7,218 nucleotides of DNA from positions 1 through 7,218 of the forward strand of contig WTAG01000242.1 of the NCBI GenBank assembly GCA_013139755.1. Direction: 5' to 3'. Shown here piece by piece: positions 6,292-7,218 of this stretch. Made by a program: the position numbers and the translations under genes. The stretch's first letter is position 1. The number at the start of each line of letters is the position of its first letter. Origin of the DNA: Methylomarinum sp. (GTDB lineage: Bacteria > Pseudomonadota > Gammaproteobacteria > Methylococcales > Methylomonadaceae). The notes below the pieces were generated by a model, which saw nothing but the letters and a program-made list of their open reading frames with translations, was not told the DNA's origin and did not search any database.

Positions 6292-7122
6292 ATGCGTATT
6301 GGTTTTACTTTTTTCTTATTACTCGTTATTTATTCAAATAGTTATGCGGATAAGCCCCCGCTCTCTTTGGCGAAAACATATCAGGGTGTTGAGGATATAT
6401 CTCAATACTGGGTGAGTGAGAAGTTAGATGGTGTGCGGGCTTATTGGAATGGACAACAACTTGTCTCTAGACAGGGTAATATTTATTCTGCGCCTGTTTG
6501 GTTTACCCAGTCGTTTCCAAAACAGGCATTAGATGGTGAACTTTGGTTAGCACGTGGACAATTTCAACGCTTGGTCAGTATTGTTAGAAAGAAACAGGCT
6601 GTTGATGATGAATGGAAAAGTGTACGCTATTTTGTGTTTGATCTTCCCCATTCAAAACAAACATTTAACGTGCGCTTAAAGGTTTTACAGAATTTAGTTG
6701 AGCAATCACACAGTGTTTATTTGCAAGTCGTTAAACAATATCGCTTAAGTGACAAAATGGCATTGATGCAATCATTAAATCAAGTGGTTGATGCCGGTGG
6801 CGAGGGGTTAATGCTTCATCATGCAGATGCTTTATATCATTCCGGACGTAACACCGATTTATTAAAGGTAAAACCTTTTTATGATGCGGAGGCAACAGTG
6901 ATTGCTTATATCGAAGGCAAAGGAAAATTTAGCGGATTATTAGGTGCTTTATTGGTCGAGATGCCTAATGGCTTACGCTTTAAGGTAGGTAGTGGATTTA
7001 ATTTACAGCAAAGGCAAAATCCACCCAAAATTGGATCGGTGATTACTTATAAATATTTTGGGAAAACCCAGAAAGGGATTCCTCGGTTTGCGAGCTTTTT
7101 ACGTATAAGAAAGAACATATAG
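6292..7122 (+). CDS. ligE: Periplasmic ATP-dependent DNA ligase, Lig E type
   Basis: The enzyme seals nicks in duplex DNA through ligase-AMP and DNA-AMP intermediates. It has a cleavable signal peptide (hydrophobic residues 5-14, likely cut after Ala19), so it should act in the periplasm or outside the cell. Nucleotidyltransferase motifs are intact: motif I EKLDGVR with adenylated Lys44; SRQGN (59-63); motif III LDGELW with Glu83; FDL (116-118); motif IV EGLML with Glu171; motif V LLKVKP with Lys192 and Lys194. A C-terminal OB fold follows (about 200-276). At 276 residues it is minimal, without an N-terminal DNA-binding domain, as is known for Lig E of Neisseria, Haemophilus and Vibrio relatives. 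The ATG start gives the complete signal peptide; upstream AAAGAGAAAG is a modest ribosome site. It is separated from the prepilin genes by a repeat element, so it is probably transcribed on its own. Confidence 0.93.
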   Translation: MRIGFTFFLLLVIYSNSYADKPPLSLAKTYQGVEDISQYWVSEKLDGVRAYWNGQQLVSRQGNIYSAPVWFTQSFPKQALDGELWLARGQFQRLVSIVRKKQAVDDEWKSVRYFVFDLPHSKQTFNVRLKVLQNLVEQSHSVYLQVVKQYRLSDKMALMQSLNQVVDAGGEGLMLHHADALYHSGRNTDLLKVKPFYDAEATVIAYIEGKGKFSGLLGALLVEMPNGLRFKVGSGFNLQQRQNPPKIGSVITYKYFGKTQKGIPRFASFLRIRKNI

Positions 7123-7157
7123 CTTCTAAAAAATTGATACTAGATCAATATACGATC

Positions 7158-7187
7158 CTGGGTCGCAGGTTTTAACCTGCGCCCCAG
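7158..7187. repeat. REP-like hairpin downstream of the ligase
   Basis: CGCAGGTT (7164-7171) and AACCTGCG (7174-7181) form a perfect 8-bp stem with a two-base loop, extended by CTGGG (7158-7162) with CCCAG (7183-7187) across one mismatch. The GTCGCAGGTT and AACCTGCG pattern is a common intergenic palindrome type. It lies 35 bases past the ligase stop and could protect or end the transcript, but there is no T-run. The remaining 31 bases to the window edge show nothing recognisable. Confidence 0.65.
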
Positions 7188-7218
7188 CTTATCGCTTATT
7201 TAAACTAGACTTTGTGAT

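Overview
The window suggests an AT-rich gammaproteobacterium. All genes lie on the + strand, the products are Gram-negative envelope proteins (secretin, outer-membrane barrel, prepilins, exported DNA ligase), and most gene junctions hold REP-like palindromes. Both the palindromes and the protein set remind me of methanotrophs of the Methylococcales or of Thiotrichales-like bacteria. That placement is inference from memory, not a search result.

Layout. (i) 2-1804: the 3' part of a secretin gene cut by the left edge. It has an Asn/Gly/Ser-rich stretch, the end of an N-domain, a complete secretin core, a charged linker, and a C-terminal segment that resembles the TraK-like DUF3438 family of integrative conjugative elements. 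(ii) 1806-1855: a REP-like palindrome that contains the first possible start codon of the next gene. (iii) 1843-3009: an exported outer-membrane beta-barrel protein with short repeats before the barrel. (iv) 3010-3169: a 160-base gap with one doubtful 31-codon ORF. (v) 3170-5155: a very large prepilin-like protein with GspG-like signatures and a long array of Cys/Trp repeats. (vi) 5171-5205: a second REP-like palindrome. (vii) 5219-5920: a second, ordinary-sized GspG-like prepilin. (viii) 5921-6291: a 371-base non-coding stretch holding a nested inverted-repeat (MITE- or BIME-like) element. (ix) 6292-7122: a periplasmic ATP-dependent DNA ligase of the Lig E type. (x) 7158-7187: a third class of REP-like hairpin.

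How the genes may work together. The secretin would be the outer-membrane pore and the two prepilins would be subunits of a type IV pilus or type II secretion-like filament, with the large one a candidate tip or surface adhesin. The beta-barrel may be a partner in the outer membrane or an unrelated passenger. Lig E, separated by the repeat element and with its own possible promoter, seals nicks in DNA outside the cytoplasm, which could link it to DNA uptake or extracellular DNA. No ATPase, platform protein or prepilin peptidase lies in the window, so the system type (T4P, MSHA-like or T2SS-like) is not settled.
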